This document shows positions 23,765 to 32,440 of a stretch of DNA of 64,000 nt, one piece after another. Both the position numbers and the translations under genes were made by a program. The notes beneath the pieces were generated by a model. That model saw only the letters and a list, made by a program, of their open reading frames with translations. It did no database searches and was not told where the DNA came from. This stretch comes from Providencia rettgeri. GTDB lineage: Bacteria > Pseudomonadota > Gammaproteobacteria > Enterobacterales > Enterobacteriaceae. The stretch covers positions 1,178,001 to 1,242,000 of the forward strand of contig NZ_CP017671.1 in NCBI RefSeq assembly GCF_001874625.1. Direction: 5' to 3'. The first letter of the stretch is position 1; each line of letters starts with the position of its first letter.

Positions 23765-24441
23765 GAAACAGTCCTTTTCTTAAGATAATTCACTAACATG
23801 GAAGCGCCAAAACTGATTATAAAGTACACCAGACCTGCGAATAGTACCATTTCCACCTGTGTGCCATCCCGTTCGCCAATGTTAGTGGCTGTCCGGAAGA
23901 AGTCCGTCAAACTTAGGACGTATACCAATGAGGAGTCCTGAAATAAGACAATACCTTGAGTTAGTAGCAATGGTACCATTGCTTTGAAAGCCTGTGGTAA
24001 TACAACTAGCCTCATGGTTTGCATATTTGTCATACCAAGTGCTAATGCTGCTGATGCCTGACCTCGGGAAATACTCTGTATACCCGCACGAATAATCTCT
24101 GAATAGTAGGCCGCTTCAAAAAGGGAGAAGGCTATCATTGCTGAAATTAAACGAATATCATTTTTTGGTGATAAGCCTAGAACATTTTGTAATAAGCTAG
24201 GCACAATCAAATAAAACCACAATAAAACCATGACTAACGGGATAGAACGAAAGGTATTAACATATAAGGCAGCAAACCAACTGATAGGCTTGAAAGGCGA
24301 TAGCCGCATAACAGCTAAGACTGTTCCCCATAAAATCCCGACGACAATGGCGGTAAGTGTAATTTTAGCGGTGACAATAAAGCCATCAATTAAGAAAGGG
24401 ATACTCGGTGCAATTGAGCTCCAGTCAAATTCGTAAAGCAT
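23761..24441 (-). CDS. gltK: Glutamate/aspartate ABC transporter permease GltK
   Basis: Inner-membrane permease subunit of the glutamate/aspartate importer. The start [10 protein letters not shown] matches E. coli MYEFDWSSI and has GGAGG 8 nt upstream; an ATG five codons earlier would overlap gltJ. It has 226 aa with several membrane segments and the permease EAA-type loop [17 protein letters not shown] that docks on the ATPase. Confidence 0.95.
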   Translation of the reverse strand: MLYEFDWSSIAPSIPFLIDGFIVTAKITLTAIVVGILWGTVLAVMRLSPFKPISWFAALYVNTFRSIPLVMVLLWFYLIVPSLLQNVLGLSPKNDIRLISAMIAFSLFEAAYYSEIIRAGIQSISRGQASAALALGMTNMQTMRLVVLPQAFKAMVPLLLTQGIVLFQDSSLVYVLSLTDFFRTATNIGERDGTQVEMVLFAGLVYFIISFGASMLVNYLKKRTVS

Positions 24442-24442
24442 C

Positions 24443-25183
24443 TTATCGCCCTCCAATAGTGCCAGGTAAACGAACTTTTCGTTCGAGTAGCGACATTAAA
24501 ATCATAATGATGACGTTAATACCAACATAAGCTAATGTTATGGCTGTAAATGATTCCCATGCATGAGCAGAATAATCCAGTAGTTTCCCCGCTTGTGCAG
24601 CCATATCAACTAAGCCGATTGTTGATGCGATTGCTGAGTTTTTGACCAAATTCAACATTTCTGAGGTCATTGGCGGCAATATTACTCGGTAAGCATTCGG
24701 CAATAAAACGTAACGATATGTTTGTGGGAGAGTTAGCCCCATCGCCAGAGCTGCGCTTTTCTGCCCGCGAGGGAGCGATTGAATAGCGGCTCGAACTTGT
24801 TCGGTCATCCGTGCGGCTGTGAATAACCCAAGGCATAACATTGAAGAAATAAAAAATTGGTAGTTAGGGTCTAACTCCATTTTAAACCAATCCCCAATGG
24901 AGCGAGGCAGCAGCTCAGGGATCACCAAATACCATGTAAAGAATTGCACAATCAATGGTACATTACGGAATAACTCAACATAGGCAGTGCCAATAAAGGC
25001 TAAGTAACGATTAGGTACGGTACGTAGAATACCAAAAATTGAGCCGACTAAGAATGCGATAATCCATGCACAAATAGAAAGTGTAACGGTGACTTCAAGG
25101 CCAGATATTAACCACCCTAGATAGGTGGTATTCCCAAACGGGGCTTCCTGAAGGAAAATCCCCCAATTCCAATCAATAGACAT
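24443..25183 (-). CDS. gltJ: Glutamate/aspartate ABC transporter permease GltJ
   Basis: Second permease of the importer, 246 aa as in E. coli. It carries the EAA-loop segment [20 protein letters not shown] and alternating hydrophobic stretches. It ends 1 nt before gltK and follows gltI after a 118-nt gap containing a hairpin. Confidence 0.95.
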   Translation of the reverse strand: MSIDWNWGIFLQEAPFGNTTYLGWLISGLEVTVTLSICAWIIAFLVGSIFGILRTVPNRYLAFIGTAYVELFRNVPLIVQFFTWYLVIPELLPRSIGDWFKMELDPNYQFFISSMLCLGLFTAARMTEQVRAAIQSLPRGQKSAALAMGLTLPQTYRYVLLPNAYRVILPPMTSEMLNLVKNSAIASTIGLVDMAAQAGKLLDYSAHAWESFTAITLAYVGINVIIMILMSLLERKVRLPGTIGGR

Positions 25184-25238
25184 AATGTTGACTTCCTGTG
25201 GGCAATTAGATCCCCGAATACTGTTATCGATAAGTATG

Positions 25239-25261
25239 CAAGGCGGGGAACGACCGCCTTG
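25239..25261 (-). other. Intercistronic hairpin between gltI and gltJ
   Basis: Perfect 8-bp GC-rich stem CAAGGCGG / CCGCCTTG with a 7-nt loop. Without a T run it looks like a 3'-end barrier that would keep gltI mRNA more abundant than gltJKL. The same interval in E. coli yields the SroC sRNA; I cannot show an equivalent here. Confidence 0.6.
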
Positions 25262-25301
25262 CCACTATCTACTTCACAGTAATACCCTGTTTGTCTTTTT
25301 A

Positions 25302-26195
25302 TTAGTTTAATGCTTTGTCATTCGGTGCTTTAAATAGGGCTTTCATTTCATCGGATAACGTAAATTTCAGGTTGAGATTTTTGGGTGGAATTGGCTGGTT
25401 GAACCAACGCTCAAAGGACTTCTCTGCGACGCCTGATGTTTGTGCATTGGCGATAGTTTCATCAACGAGAGCTTTAAACTGAGGGTCATCTTTACGTAAC
25501 ATGCAGCCATAGGCCTCTTCAGTTTGCGGTGTACCGACTATCTCCCATATTTCAGGTTTTTTAGCTTTAGCACGCTCACCCGCTAACAGCGCATCATCCA
25601 TCATAAAGGCAACTGCACGACCGGATTCTAAGGTACGGAATGAATCACCGTGGTCTTTGGCGCTAATAATGCGCATCTTCATATTTTTTTCGTCATTTAA
25701 CTGATTGAGTAGAATTTCAGAGGTGGTACCAGAGGTAACCACGACGTTTTTCCCAGCTAAATCTGCGAAATCTTTCACACCTGAATCGCCTTTGGTTAAC
25801 AAGCGTGTGCCGACCACGAAGATAGTGTTAGAGAATGCAGCTTGTTTTTGTCTCTCTAAGTTATTGGTGGTTGAGCCACACTCGAAATCAAATGTGCCAT
25901 TTTGCAGTAATGGAATACGATTTTGTGAAGTAATCGGGATCAGTTTGACCTGTAAATCAGGCATATTGAGTTTTTTCTTTACTGCATCGACAATTTCGTT
26001 GGAATAATCTTGTGAGTAACCAACGACTTTTTGGCTATTATCATAGTAGGAAAATGGGACAGAGGATTCACGGTGACCAACAACAATTACACCGTTGTCT
26101 TTGATTTTTTTCAGAGTACCGTTTAGCTCTTCTGCTTGAACAGCGCAGGTTGCACCTAAAATCATCATTGATAATACAAGCTTACTTATACGCAT
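25302..26195 (-). CDS. gltI: Glutamate/aspartate periplasmic binding protein GltI
   Basis: Periplasmic solute-binding protein that delivers glutamate and aspartate to GltJK. The start MRISKLVLSMMILG, with AGGAG 7 nt upstream, gives a signal peptide ending CAVQAEE and 297 aa (E. coli 302). An ATG twelve codons earlier is disfavoured. The core GHRESSVPFSYYDN and the C-terminus FKAPNDKALN are nearly identical to E. coli. Confidence 0.96.
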   Translation of the reverse strand: MRISKLVLSMMILGATCAVQAEELNGTLKKIKDNGVIVVGHRESSVPFSYYDNSQKVVGYSQDYSNEIVDAVKKKLNMPDLQVKLIPITSQNRIPLLQNGTFDFECGSTTNNLERQKQAAFSNTIFVVGTRLLTKGDSGVKDFADLAGKNVVVTSGTTSEILLNQLNDEKNMKMRIISAKDHGDSFRTLESGRAVAFMMDDALLAGERAKAKKPEIWEIVGTPQTEEAYGCMLRKDDPQFKALVDETIANAQTSGVAEKSFERWFNQPIPPKNLNLKFTLSDEMKALFKAPNDKALN

Positions 26196-26845
26196 AATTA
26201 CAGCTCCTTTAGACCATCGGTGTAAACCCATCGTATTTCAAACGCTATCTTGACGGGCGAGCGTCAGTTGGGCTAATTGCGGTTAAAGCTGCTGTTAGCT
26301 AAACTGTTGTTCTTCCGTTAGATACCCCTTGAATGACTTTGGCTTTGTTGTGTTGTGTTTGCGGATATTTTGCTGATTTAGACAATGCCGCGATTATCCG
26401 CTATATGTTTTATTATTGTTAAAAAGTAATTAAATTTGTTAATTAATGAAAACAAATTGTTTCAATTTCGGGAGCTGTCTCGCATATTATTTGGCGATTT
26501 CTTGAATTGCTGCACTAACATGATAAACAGCGGCTAAAATTTGTTTAAATCCGACAATCATGCACCGTTAGAGTGCAAATCATTTCGTTTTCACTCGATG
26601 ATTAAAATAAAGCAATTTTTGTGCCTACTTTTAGATGTGTTTAGATTTTCATTGAGCTAAAAAGGAATGTTTTTTTGTAAAGTTAGATGATGATACTTGT
26701 ACGGAATGTTTTGCTGTGTAAGATGTAACCTCTATTTAACTTATAGATGGTGTAATGGTATTAATCAAAGCATGGTTTTTATCATTGCTACTAGCGTGTA
26801 AACCATATAATTGGTGTTATTTCAGGAAGATATACCGAGATACGC
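26196..26845. other. Divergent regulatory region between gltI and scsA
   Basis: No gene is visible in 650 nt. Near scsA there is an inverted repeat ATGGTTT (26772-26778) / AAACCAT (26800-26806) that could be an operator. I found no clear copper-box, CpxR or sigma-54 motif. Confidence 0.5.
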
Positions 26846-27316
26846 ATGAACAGGCATTTGAAATTAGGTAAAGGATTAGTGATACTCGCCTGTCTGATGG
26901 TGTTGGTTTGTATGAACCAACGTGCTGTCGGAGAGCGTCTGTTCGCCAATTTTTTTGTGCCTAATGTGTTAGTACAGGCGCAAGACCCTACCGGGTATAG
27001 CTTTAGCTATGTCGAACAACCTCAAATAGAACAGAGTGATAACAGTAGTACTCAACTTTCCAGTTGTGAACTTAGCGCGAAGTCATTAATGACATTGTTG
27101 CCTGCTGTTATTGAACCATTCTTCTTTATGTTTCTTTCTTTAGCTGCATTAACTCTATTTTGCACTAATCTATTTATATCTAGAGCTAACAATGAAGAGA
27201 AACATGCCCCCCTCGTGTCAGACGACATTTACAGTTTTGTAATCTTCGGAATTAGCACACAACAAATAGGGATCTGTTTGTGTAATTTATTCTGGAGGAA
27301 ACAATGCGTTTTTTGA
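26846..27316 (+). CDS. scsA: Suppressor-of-copper-sensitivity protein ScsA-like
   Basis: Small membrane-associated protein in the position of scsA in the scsABCD locus. It has 156 aa, longer than the roughly 120 aa typical of Salmonella ScsA. There is a hydrophobic segment at about 10-24 and another at about 88-110, with cysteines at 16, 22, 74 and 106. The biochemical role is not established. Its last 13 nt overlap scsB, whose GGAGG ribosome site lies inside scsA, so translation is coupled. Identification leans on position more than on sequence. Confidence 0.7.
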   Translation: MNRHLKLGKGLVILACLMVLVCMNQRAVGERLFANFFVPNVLVQAQDPTGYSFSYVEQPQIEQSDNSSTQLSSCELSAKSLMTLLPAVIEPFFFMFLSLAALTLFCTNLFISRANNEEKHAPLVSDDIYSFVIFGISTQQIGICLCNLFWRKQCVF

Positions 27317-29382
27317 TTAATTCATTTTTAATTTTATTTGCTCTTTTTTCGAGCAGCATTCATGCTGCGGATACGGGGTGGTTGCAACCAGCGAATAACG
27401 GGTGGATGAGTGATAACACCCCAAGGCATGCACAAGTGAGGTTACTCAGTTCTACCCAAGAACAGGGTAAAATCGATATTTTGCTTGATGTGAAACTTGA
27501 TGATGGCTGGAAAACTTATTGGCGCTCACCGGGAGAGGGGGGCGTTGCACCTGAAATTGTGTGGTCATCACCTGTAGAGTCCACCGATTGGCAATGGCCA
27601 ACGCCTGGGCGTTTTGATGTCGCAGGGGTATCAACTCAAGGCTATATGGGGGATGTTGTTTTCCCTATTACAGTCAAAAGTACTGAAAAACTAGATAAAC
27701 TGGCTGGGACATTAACATTATCGACTTGTAGTAACGTTTGTATTTTAACGGATTATCCGTTTGAGCTCGATTTAACTGAGCCTGTTCCTGCTGATTTTAC
27801 TTGGGCGTTTAACCAAGCGAAAGGGGCAGTACCGCCAACAAGTGGTTTAGTTGATCAAACTAAAGTTGGTTTTGCCCATGACAAGCTCGTTATCGAATTA
27901 CAAAAAAATTCAGGTAGCTCGTGGGGGAAACCGAATATCTTCACTGATGTTGTTGAAGGTGCAACATTAGGGGTGCCTGAGATTGAAGTCTCAGGGGAGC
28001 ATTTAACAGCAACTATCGACGTTGGTGATGATTGGGGTGGGGAATCCCCAGATTTAACCGGTAAAACTGTTTCATTTGTTGTGAGTGATGGTGATATTTC
28101 TCAGCAAATTAATAGCCAAGTTGGTTCATTTTCAGGAACTATTGGTGGAAGTAACGCTGGAAGTGCAATTTCCTTATGGCAAGTGGTGGTATTTGCCTTG
28201 GTTGGTGGGTTAATCCTTAACTTAATGCCATGTGTTCTTCCTGTGCTTGCGATGAAGCTGGGCTCTGTATTGATGGTGCCTCAAGGTGAACAAAAAACCA
28301 TTCGTCGCCAATTTTTATTATCTTCCTTAGGAATTTTAGTTTCCTTCTGGTTACTTGCTTTACTCATGACGCTGTTACGTGTTGGGCAACAAGCCGTTGG
28401 CTGGGGAATTCAGTTTCAAAACCCATGGTTTATTGGTTTTATGGTGCTAGTTACAGCACTGTTTACTGCTAATTTATTTGGCTTATTTGAAATTAATTTA
28501 GGGAGTAAGGCTAACACTCGTCTTGCAACCGCTGGTGGGCATGGAAACAGTGGGCATTTCTGGCAAGGCGTTTTTGCAACTCTGCTAGCGACCCCTTGCT
28601 CTGCACCATTTTTGGGCACCGCAGTTGCTTTTGCACTTACCGCACCGATGGAAGAGTTATGGTTGATTTTCACGGCTCTGGGAGTCGGGATGAGTTTGCC
28701 TTGGTTATTAATCGCCGCTTTCCCAGTAATATCAAGGTTATTACCAAAACCTGGCATGTGGATGCTAAAATTACGTGCTGTGCTTGGGGTGATGATGCTC
28801 CTCTCCAGCTTGTGGTTAATTAGCTTATTAATTCCTCATTTTGGTGTCACAGTATCAACAGCTATAGCGGTAATTTTCTTAGTACTGCTGGTGGTTTTTA
28901 TTGCGATAAAAAGAGGGGTACGAGCTGCGTTCTTGCCATTGTTGTTATTTGCTGTTTTCGCTATTGGTTTTGTGTGGATGACGCAAGAGCAACATACCGG
29001 AAGCCGTTCTTTAGTAAAGGATAGTGTAGATTGGCAGCCATTAACTGAGCAGGCAATTACAGATGCACTGGCCGATAATAAACGTGTCTTTATTGATGTA
29101 ACCGCTGAATGGTGCGTGACTTGTAAGGCGAATAAATACAATGTGTTATTGAGAGATGATATTCAGCAGCTTCTTAGTGAGCCTGACGTCGTCGCTTTAC
29201 GTGGTGATTGGACGAAACCATCACCAGAAATTACTGCCTTCTTACAAAAACGTGGGCAGGTAGCTGTTCCATTTAATCAAATTTATGGCCCTAACTTGGC
29301 CGAAGGCGAAGTACTGTCAACTATACTTGACCGTGAGTCGTTAATATCAGTTATGAATCAGGCCAAAGGAGCCACAAAATGA
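27304..29382 (+). CDS. scsB: DsbD-like thiol-disulfide interchange protein ScsB
   Basis: Inner-membrane electron transporter that carries reducing power from cytoplasmic thioredoxin to periplasmic ScsC. It has 692 aa. A signal peptide ends at SIHAAD, followed by a periplasmic domain with a Cys pair (CSNVCILTDY), a DsbD-type membrane domain with LMPCVLPVLAMKLGS and ATPCSAPFLGTA carrying the redox cysteines, and a C-terminal thioredoxin domain with WCVTCK. Overlaps with scsA (13 nt) and scsC (ATGA, 4 nt) show tight coupling. Confidence 0.93.
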   Translation: MRFLINSFLILFALFSSSIHAADTGWLQPANNGWMSDNTPRHAQVRLLSSTQEQGKIDILLDVKLDDGWKTYWRSPGEGGVAPEIVWSSPVESTDWQWPTPGRFDVAGVSTQGYMGDVVFPITVKSTEKLDKLAGTLTLSTCSNVCILTDYPFELDLTEPVPADFTWAFNQAKGAVPPTSGLVDQTKVGFAHDKLVIELQKNSGSSWGKPNIFTDVVEGATLGVPEIEVSGEHLTATIDVGDDWGGESPDLTGKTVSFVVSDGDISQQINSQVGSFSGTIGGSNAGSAISLWQVVVFALVGGLILNLMPCVLPVLAMKLGSVLMVPQGEQKTIRRQFLLSSLGILVSFWLLALLMTLLRVGQQAVGWGIQFQNPWFIGFMVLVTALFTANLFGLFEINLGSKANTRLATAGGHGNSGHFWQGVFATLLATPCSAPFLGTAVAFALTAPMEELWLIFTALGVGMSLPWLLIAAFPVISRLLPKPGMWMLKLRAVLGVMMLLSSLWLISLLIPHFGVTVSTAIAVIFLVLLVVFIAIKRGVRAAFLPLLLFAVFAIGFVWMTQEQHTGSRSLVKDSVDWQPLTEQAITDALADNKRVFIDVTAEWCVTCKANKYNVLLRDDIQQLLSEPDVVALRGDWTKPSPEITAFLQKRGQVAVPFNQIYGPNLAEGEVLSTILDRESLISVMNQAKGATK

Positions 29383-30110
29383 ATAAAACAATTTTAGCTG
29401 TTCTATTTTCATCACTTATGTTTGGTGCAATGGCACAAGCCGCGCCACTAAATGCAGAACAGGAAGCACAAGTTCGTAAGTTAGTCAGAGATACGTTAGT
29501 AGAAAACCCTGAGATTTTAGAAGAGGCGATCGTCGCACTGCAAGCCAAACAGGGTGAGAAGCAACAAGCGCAGATGAAAGAAACGCTAAAAATGGAAAAA
29601 GAGGCATTATTTAATGACCCAACTAGCCCAGTTTTAGGTAATAAAAATGCGAAGCTAGTTTTGGTCAACTTTACTGATTTTAACTGCCCATTCTGTAAAC
29701 GTTTTGACCCACAACTAGAGGATATCGTGAAAAAATATCCAAATGATGTTGCTGTGGTTATCAAATATCTGCCATTTAAAGGCCAGACTTCAATGGATTC
29801 GGCTCAATTAACGATGACATTATGGCAAGAGAATCCAAAGGCGTTTGAAGCGTTACATCATAAATTTATGCAAAAGCAAGGCATGCTGTCTGATGCGAAT
29901 ATCAAAGAAGCCCTGAAAGCGACGGGTAATGATAAACTGAAAGCGAGCGAAAAAAGCCGTGAAGGTATTCGTACTAACATGATGTTAGCTGAAAAACTGG
30001 GAGTGAATGGGACACCAGCGACACTAGTCGGTGAAGAAATGATCCCAGGGGCTATTGATGCGCAGCAGTTTGAAGCGATAGTGAAAGAGCAGTTGGCTAA
30101 GCTCAAATAA
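29379..30110 (+). CDS. scsC: Periplasmic thioredoxin-like protein ScsC
   Basis: DsbA/DsbG-fold disulfide isomerase or reductase, kept reduced by ScsB and linked to copper tolerance. It has 243 aa. The signal peptide ends AQAAPL, followed by a charged helical N-terminal region (about 25-75) of the type that trimerises Proteus mirabilis ScsC. The active site is CPFC near residue 105, with cis-proline in NGTPATLV. I infer from the long helical segment that it is trimeric. Confidence 0.92.
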   Translation: MNKTILAVLFSSLMFGAMAQAAPLNAEQEAQVRKLVRDTLVENPEILEEAIVALQAKQGEKQQAQMKETLKMEKEALFNDPTSPVLGNKNAKLVLVNFTDFNCPFCKRFDPQLEDIVKKYPNDVAVVIKYLPFKGQTSMDSAQLTMTLWQENPKAFEALHHKFMQKQGMLSDANIKEALKATGNDKLKASEKSREGIRTNMMLAEKLGVNGTPATLVGEEMIPGAIDAQQFEAIVKEQLAKLK

Positions 30111-30118
30111 TATCCTTG

Positions 30119-30238
30119 TTATACTTCGCGCTGTGGCGTTGTTGGCTTGGCATACTAACCCTAGTCACATACTGATGTATGCTCCTAGGGCTTAGTTTCA
30201 CTTGCCGCCTAGCCACAACACGAATTATTTAGGGGATA
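30119..30238. repeat. ERIC (intergenic repeat unit) element
   Basis: This imperfect palindrome of about 120 bp has the ERIC layout: outer arms TATACTTCGCGCTGTGGCG and GCCACAACACGAATTATTT, a central CCCTAGTCACATAC / GTATGCTCCTAGGG stem, and the characteristic CACTTGCCGCCT stretch. It lies between scsC and scsD and will be transcribed with them. A shorter relative of the core occurs at 55233-55264. Confidence 0.8.
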
Positions 30239-30388
30239 AAGCTAAGCTTAAGATTGACTTAGAAAAGTATTAGCGAATCAGCAAAGAAAGCATTTTAACT
30301 TAATGACAAAGCATTAATTTCGATTAAATGCTTTGCTTTGCTACACTTTAAATTTGTACTATTTGATAACAAATAGGTTAATAACCGT

Positions 30389-30889
30389 ATGAATAGACTG
30401 AAAAAGTGGTCTAAAGAAATTATCGTTTTAGCCATTATATTGTTTGTTGCCTTTACGGTAATGGACTTGTGGCGTAAACCACAAACTTTAGCCCCTGCAT
30501 TGTTGGAACAACATACTTTAGTTAATGGTGAAACGGTTTCATTAGCTGAGTTAAGTAAAGAAAAACCGATATTGGTTTATTTTTGGGCTACATGGTGTGG
30601 TGTGTGCAATCTAACTTCGCCAACAGTTTCAGATTTAAATCAATCAGGTATGCCGATTATTTCTGTTGCCATACGTTCCGGTGAAACGGCTCGCTTAGTC
30701 TCAGGGATGGAAAAAAAGGATTTAAACTTCCCTGTTATCAATGACAGTAGTGGGCAGCTCTCGAATGCGGTAGGAGTCAGTGCAACACCGACGTTTATGG
30801 TAATTGATAACGGCGAGTTAGTTAGTTTTACTTCAGGCTGGACTAGCTCTTATGGTTTAAAAATGCGTATGTGGTTAGCCTCATTTTAA
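30389..30889 (+). CDS. scsD: Membrane-anchored thioredoxin-like protein ScsD
   Basis: TlpA/ResA-like periplasmic redoxin tethered by one N-terminal membrane segment (about 11-27). It has 166 aa, with the active site WATWCGVC near residues 67-74 and the cis-proline loop SATPTF. It completes the scsABCD set but is separated from scsC by 278 nt holding an ERIC element, so it may depend on read-through or its own promoter. Confidence 0.9.
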   Translation: MNRLKKWSKEIIVLAIILFVAFTVMDLWRKPQTLAPALLEQHTLVNGETVSLAELSKEKPILVYFWATWCGVCNLTSPTVSDLNQSGMPIISVAIRSGETARLVSGMEKKDLNFPVINDSSGQLSNAVGVSATPTFMVIDNGELVSFTSGWTSSYGLKMRMWLASF

Positions 30890-30899
30890 TATTTTTATG

Positions 30900-30929
30900 A
30901 TCCCCTCGCTCGTTAAAAGGGGATTTTTC
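30900..30929 (+). terminator. Intrinsic terminator of the scs locus
   Basis: Stem ATCCCCT (30900-30906) / AGGGGAT (30918-30924) followed by TTTTT, 11 nt after the scsD stop. Confidence 0.85.
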
Positions 30930-30999
30930 TGTCTATAAGTTTAATTTATCATTATGGTAAACTCATCCTGCTATATAAATAATAAAATAGGTGGATGGG

Positions 31000-31527
31000 A
31001 TGGTAGTGTTCAAAAAAACAGTATGCTTACTGTTAGGTGCAGTATTAATGGTTGGGTGCTCGCCTGATACGGAAGAAAAAGCAAAATCTGAGCCGTCTTC
31101 TGTAGCAACTGCGAATTCAGAATTAAAACAGCGCGTTGATGAAATTAAAAGCAATTCGACAGAAGATAAAATCAATGCATTTAATGCCAAGTCAGATGAT
31201 GACCCGACAATGCTGCGTGGCATTTTTTTGTCTGAAATGGCGAAGTCATTACCTATGTTGATTGATGATGTAACATTATTAACAGAGGTGACAGAAAAAA
31301 ATGGCATGTTGTTTTATCAATATACTATCAAAGGGATCCCTGACAATGTGCTAGAGAGTAATAGCTGGCAGCAGAACATGCGTAAGGTCTTAGATATAAA
31401 TTACTGCGGTAAGGATGCAGGAATGAAAATTTTACATGAAATGTTCCCTGATGGGATCACACATAATTATTATAAATCCAATAAATTAATTTTTACCTAT
31501 ATTGTTACTCCTGCTATTTGCCTCTGA
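31000..31527 (+). CDS. Putative lipoprotein of unknown function
   Basis: I do not recognise the family. The N-terminus MVVFKKTVCLLLGAVLMVGC is a lipoprotein signal with the acylated Cys at residue 20; the following residues SPD do not show the inner-membrane Asp+2 signal, so an outer-membrane location is likelier. The mature part begins with a charged, low-complexity linker, then a domain with two conserved-looking cysteines (in NYCGKDAGM and at the end in AICL). The ATG at 31000 is chosen because AGGTGG precedes it; an in-frame GTG lies 9 nt earlier. It has 175 aa and stands alone after the scs terminator. Confidence 0.75.
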   Translation: MVVFKKTVCLLLGAVLMVGCSPDTEEKAKSEPSSVATANSELKQRVDEIKSNSTEDKINAFNAKSDDDPTMLRGIFLSEMAKSLPMLIDDVTLLTEVTEKNGMLFYQYTIKGIPDNVLESNSWQQNMRKVLDINYCGKDAGMKILHEMFPDGITHNYYKSNKLIFTYIVTPAICL

Positions 31528-31575
31528 CCTTTATCATTGCGCCTGATAATCGCTATTTATCAGGCGTACTCATGA

Positions 31576-32289
31576 TTAAAACTCTAAATTACGAATAAAA
31601 CGGTATTCAGCCGATTGGGGTTTTAAGCGGTATAAATTGGCTGGTCGGCCGCGCTCATGGCGTTTTTCCCCTGTATCGATAAGCAAGTCTGCTTGTTCTA
31701 AACGACGTCTAAAAGACTTATTTTGCAAAGTCTTACCAATTAAAACCTCATGGACATGCTGCAATTCAGACAGTGTAAAAACGTCAGGTAAAGCAAAGCC
31801 GGGTACGATGGAATAAAGTGATTTTTGTTGTAAGCGCTCACGAGCCTGTTGATAGAGTTGTAAATGGTCAAATGCCAGAGGCAATGTAGCGATGTCATCA
31901 ATAGATACCCATTTTACTGATTCGACGGTCTCAATATGAGCTTCACAATCTTGATAAGCAATTAAAGCGGTATAACAGACAGTGACAGACCAACCCCGAG
32001 GATCACGTTGTTTATTACCTACCGTACAAAGTTGTTCAACATAAGGCGGGATAACCCCAGTTTTTTCTTTTAGCTTACGTAGGATTGTCTCTTCGATAGT
32101 TTTATCATTTTGTTCATCAACGAAGCCACCAGGTAACCCCCATTTCCCCTTTTCAGGGAAATTTGCCCTTTCGACTAATAAGACTTTGAGTGTGTTTTCA
32201 TGATATGTGAACAAGACGGCATCAACAGTCAGCAGTGGTGAGAGATATTCATTTTTGTTATATCCTGCTAAAAATTCTTTTTCATTCAT
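31576..32289 (-). CDS. NrtR-like transcriptional regulator (degenerate Nudix plus winged helix)
   Basis: Resembles NrtR, the Nudix-related repressor of NAD metabolism genes that responds to ADP-ribose. The N-terminal domain (about 15-145) has a Nudix-like fold, but the catalytic box is degenerate: GGFVDEQNDKT...LRKLKEKTGV lacks the first Glu and the REUxEE pattern. The C-terminal part (about 150-237) is a winged helix with KSFRRRLEQADLL and ERGRPANLYRL. The ATG at 32289 is preceded by TAGGT. It is divergent from the SPFH and NAD-kinase-like genes, with matching operators between. It has 237 aa. Confidence 0.85.
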   Translation of the reverse strand: MNEKEFLAGYNKNEYLSPLLTVDAVLFTYHENTLKVLLVERANFPEKGKWGLPGGFVDEQNDKTIEETILRKLKEKTGVIPPYVEQLCTVGNKQRDPRGWSVTVCYTALIAYQDCEAHIETVESVKWVSIDDIATLPLAFDHLQLYQQARERLQQKSLYSIVPGFALPDVFTLSELQHVHEVLIGKTLQNKSFRRRLEQADLLIDTGEKRHERGRPANLYRLKPQSAEYRFIRNLEF

Positions 32290-32352
32290 ATTGTTACCTA
32301 CTTTAAATTGCACTCAAATCAATAGAGCTATCATACGCTAAAAGCCAATTAA

Positions 32353-32423
32353 TGTCATTAAGACATTTAATGCTTGACTTGTTTGTGTCTATAGGACAAT
32401 AATTAATTAAAGTCATAAGGACA
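32353..32423. promoter_or_regulatory. Three candidate NrtR operators
   Basis: Three copies of a 13-bp element TGTC-N5-GACA lie at 32353-32365 (TGTCATTAAGACA), 32386-32398 (TGTCTATAGGACA) and 32411-32423 (AGTCATAAGGACA), centred 33 and 25 bp apart. The NrtR motif known in other bacteria has TGT(C)...GACA half sites. The set fills the gap between the regulator gene and its presumed target. Confidence 0.7.
32374..32403 (+). promoter_or_regulatory. Promoter of the SPFH / NAD-kinase-like operon
   Basis: TTGACT (32374-32379), 18 nt, AATAAT (32398-32403). The middle operator sits exactly in the spacer and the third just past the expected start point, an arrangement suited to repression. Confidence 0.55.
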
Positions 32424-32440
32424 TTAATGAGAGGTGGACT

